A DNA stretch of 8,548 nucleotides from contig JACZJD010000728.1 of assembly GCA_014860725.1 (NCBI GenBank), forward strand, positions 1-8,548, read 5' to 3'. Position 1 is the stretch's first letter. Each line of letters begins with the position of its first letter. Shown here piece by piece: positions 6,896 to 8,548 of the stretch. The notes under the pieces are model-generated. The model was not told where the DNA came from. It saw nothing but the letters and a program-made list of their open reading frames with translations, and did not search any database. The stretch is from Aquamicrobium sp. Its GTDB lineage: Bacteria > Pseudomonadota > Alphaproteobacteria > Rhizobiales > Rhizobiaceae. Made by a program: the position numbers and the translations under genes.

Positions 6896-6897
6896 CC

Positions 6898-7665
6898 ATG
6901 GCCGACCCGAAGAAGACCGTTGCGCCCGGAGAGGTCATCCTCGCGCTCGAGGACGTATCCGTCTCCTATCACGGCGACATCACCATCCTCGACCGCATCA
7001 ACCTGTCGGCCCGCAAGGGCATGGTCACGGGCATCATCGGGCCGAACGGCGCCGGCAAGTCCACGGCGCTGAAGACGCTCTACGGCTTCCTGAAGCCCTC
7101 GACCGGCCACATCCGCTACAAGGGCGAGAGCCTGAACGGCAAGCCGCCCTACACCTTCATCGAGCGCGGCATCGCCTTCGTGCCGCAGAACCGCAGCCTG
7201 TTCGGCGACCTGTCGGTCGAGGACAACCTGCTGCTCGGCTGCTGGGTGTTCCGCAAGGACGCCGCCCGCGTCAGGCGGGTGCTGGATTCGGCCTACGCCC
7301 AGTTCCCCATCCTCGGCGAGAAGCGCCACGATGCCGCCTCGAGCCTCTCCGGCGGCCAGCAGCGCTTCCTTGAGCTGGCGCGCGCGCTGGCGCTGGAGCC
7401 GGAGGTGGTGCTGCTCGACGAGCCGACGGCGATGATCGCGCCGCGCCTGTCGCGCGAGATCTACGACTTCATCAAGGCGCTGCCGTCGAAGGGCATCACC
7501 GTGGTGCTGGTCGACCAGAACGTGCGCCAGTGCGCCGCGGTCTCCGACTATCTCTACGTGCTCGAGCTCGGCCGCAACAAGGCCGAGGGCGGCCGCGACA
7601 TGTTCGAGGGCGACACCGCCCTGCACAAGCTCATCGCCGAGTGGCTGGAATACAAGATCGACTGA
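6898..7665 (+). CDS. livF: Branched-chain amino acid-type ABC transporter ATP-binding protein, LivF-like
   Basis: The product is 255 aa, a cytoplasmic ABC ATPase. It has Walker A GPNGAGKS (48-55), a Q-loop Q97 in VPQNRSLF, the signature LSGGQ (150-154) and Walker B VVLLDEP (170-176). At the switch position it has VDQN (Q207) instead of histidine; LivF proteins normally carry EQN here, so this is a family trait and not a defect. It should dimerise with the LivG-like subunit to drive import. Two starts are close: the ATG at 6892 overlaps the livG-type stop (ATGA), but the GGGA at 6886-6889 is well spaced (8 bases) only for the ATG at 6898, which I chose; 6892 would add Met-Thr. The amidase-family gene starts 34 bp after the stop, close enough for the same operon. 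Confidence 0.93.
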   Translation: MADPKKTVAPGEVILALEDVSVSYHGDITILDRINLSARKGMVTGIIGPNGAGKSTALKTLYGFLKPSTGHIRYKGESLNGKPPYTFIERGIAFVPQNRSLFGDLSVEDNLLLGCWVFRKDAARVRRVLDSAYAQFPILGEKRHDAASSLSGGQQRFLELARALALEPEVVLLDEPTAMIAPRLSREIYDFIKALPSKGITVVLVDQNVRQCAAVSDYLYVLELGRNKAEGGRDMFEGDTALHKLIAEWLEYKID

Positions 7666-7699
7666 GCGGTTGAACGGAGCGCCCGGACGCCGGAATCCC

Positions 7700-8548
7700 A
7701 TGGTTGCGCAAGACCTGGCCGATAGCGCCATTCACGAACTGGCCCCGCTGATCCGCACGGGCGAGGTGTCGCCCGTCGCGCTGCTGGAGGCGTGCCTCGC
7801 GCGCATCGAAGCGACGGACCCGGCGCTGCATGCCTTCCTGCTGCTGCGCGCCGACGCCGCCCGCCCCGGCTGCGGCGCAACGCGAGATCGCCGCCGGGAA
7901 CTGGAGGGGGCCGCTGCACGGCGTCCCCTTCGCCGTCAAGGACCTGCTCGACGTCGAGGGCCTGCCGACGACGGCGGGCTCGCTCCACCTGCGGGACAAT
8001 GTCGCGCGCGAGACCGCCACGGTGGTCGGCCGTCTCGCCGAGGCCGGCGCGGTCTTCCTCGGCAAGCTGCACATGGTCGAATTCGCCTTCGGCGGCTGGG
8101 GCACCAACGCGCATCTGGGCGCGCCGCGCAATCCCTGGGACCTGAAGGTGCACCGCTCGCCGGGCGGCTCCTCCAGCGGCTCGGGCGTGGCGGTCGCCGC
8201 CGGCATGGTGCCGTTCTCGCTCGGCTCCGACACCGGCGGCTCGATCCGCAGCCCGGCCGCGATGAACGGCATCGTCGGCCTGAAGCCGACCGTGTCGAGC
8301 GTGAGCACGCACGGCGTGTTCCCGCTCAGCCAGACGCTCGATTCCATCGGCCCGCTGGCGCGCACGGTCGAGGACGCCGCCATCGTCTTCGACGCGATCT
8401 CGGGCTTCGACGGCCGCGACGCCGGCACCTGGTGCGGCACCCCGCCGCGCGTGCTGCCGCGGCTGAAGACGCCGGTGAAGGGCATGCGGCTCGGGCTGGT
8501 GCCGGACGACCAGCTGCCGGGGGTGCAGCAGGATATCCTCGCGGCGCT
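7700..8548 (+). pseudogene. Amidase-signature family amidase, apparently frameshifted and cut by the window end
   Basis: The sequence encodes the first part of an amidase-signature hydrolase, a cytoplasmic enzyme family that cleaves amides to acid and ammonia or amine. From the ATG at 7700 the family N-terminus (RTGEVSPVALLEACLARIEA) reads to about 7867, then similarity jumps forward one frame and continues from about 7866 to the window edge. Deleting one C from the CCCC at 7864-7867 restores a continuous ARPAAAQREIAAGNW. In the joined protein the catalytic triad is complete and correctly spaced: K80 (FAVKD), cis-Ser S157 (GGSSSGS) and nucleophile S181 (DTGGS). Without repair, the original frame stays open to the edge but encodes an arginine-rich shadow. 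The next ATG in the good frame is at 8073, beyond the catalytic lysine. Either a recent inactivating insertion or a homopolymer sequencing error. A weak GGAA precedes the ATG, and the gene lies 34 bp after livF, so its product may act on the imported solute. Confidence 0.85.

Noticed and set aside
7516..7524. Loss of the switch histidine in the LivF-type ATPase
   Set aside because: LivF proteins normally carry glutamine (EQN) at this position; VDQN is a conservative version and does not suggest an inactive enzyme.
4061..7731. Several long minus-strand open frames opposite the transporter genes
   Set aside because: They are low-complexity Arg/Asp/Glu/His-rich shadows of the permease and ATPase genes, which have clear family motifs, ribosome sites and operon spacing on the plus strand.

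Overview
The window is about two thirds G+C with strongly GC-ending codons. Its content (IclR-type regulator, Liv-type ABC transporter, SDR, Blh-like metallo-beta-lactamase-fold enzyme) looks like an alphaproteobacterium, probably Hyphomicrobiales/Rhizobiales. This placement is inferred from gene style and composition; no marker gene is present. I see no tRNA, rRNA, CRISPR array, insertion sequence or phage gene.

Layout, left to right. (1) A plus-strand gene (87-971) encodes a persulfide-dioxygenase/Blh-like metallo-beta-lactamase-fold enzyme. It runs tail to tail into (2) a minus-strand pair: an IclR-family regulator (1836-2624) followed 11 bp later by a short-chain dehydrogenase (1030-1824). 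(3) A divergent intergenic region of about 295 bp (2625-2919) holds candidate operator half-sites. (4) A plus-strand transport operon starts there: a periplasmic substrate-binding protein (2920-4134), a strong hairpin terminator/attenuator (4142-4183), a LivM-type permease (4265-5209), a LivH-type permease (5253-6137), a LivG-type ATPase (6134-6895) and a LivF-type ATPase (6898-7665). The last three genes are packed with 4-base overlaps or nearly so. (5) From 7700 to the right edge is an amidase-signature enzyme gene. It carries an apparent one-base insertion in a run of four C at 7864-7867 and is cut by the window end.

Together, genes 2-5 read as one uptake-and-catabolism locus. The binding protein would capture a small solute in the periplasm, the LivM/LivH/LivG/LivF complex would import it using ATP, the amidase would cleave an amide bond, and the SDR would oxidise or reduce a later or related intermediate. 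The IclR protein would sense the compound and control both divergent units. The substrate cannot be read from the sequence. An amide or amino-acid-like compound is the natural guess, since Liv-type importers carry amino acids, amides, urea and aromatic acids. The sulfur-type enzyme at the left edge has no clear link to the locus.

The items most worth a second look are the amidase frameshift just upstream of an intact Lys-Ser-Ser triad, the hairpin separating the binding-protein gene from the permeases (with a possible competing fold), the inverted half-sites in the divergent region, and the expanded glycine motif of the SDR. I saw no clearly new type of system here.
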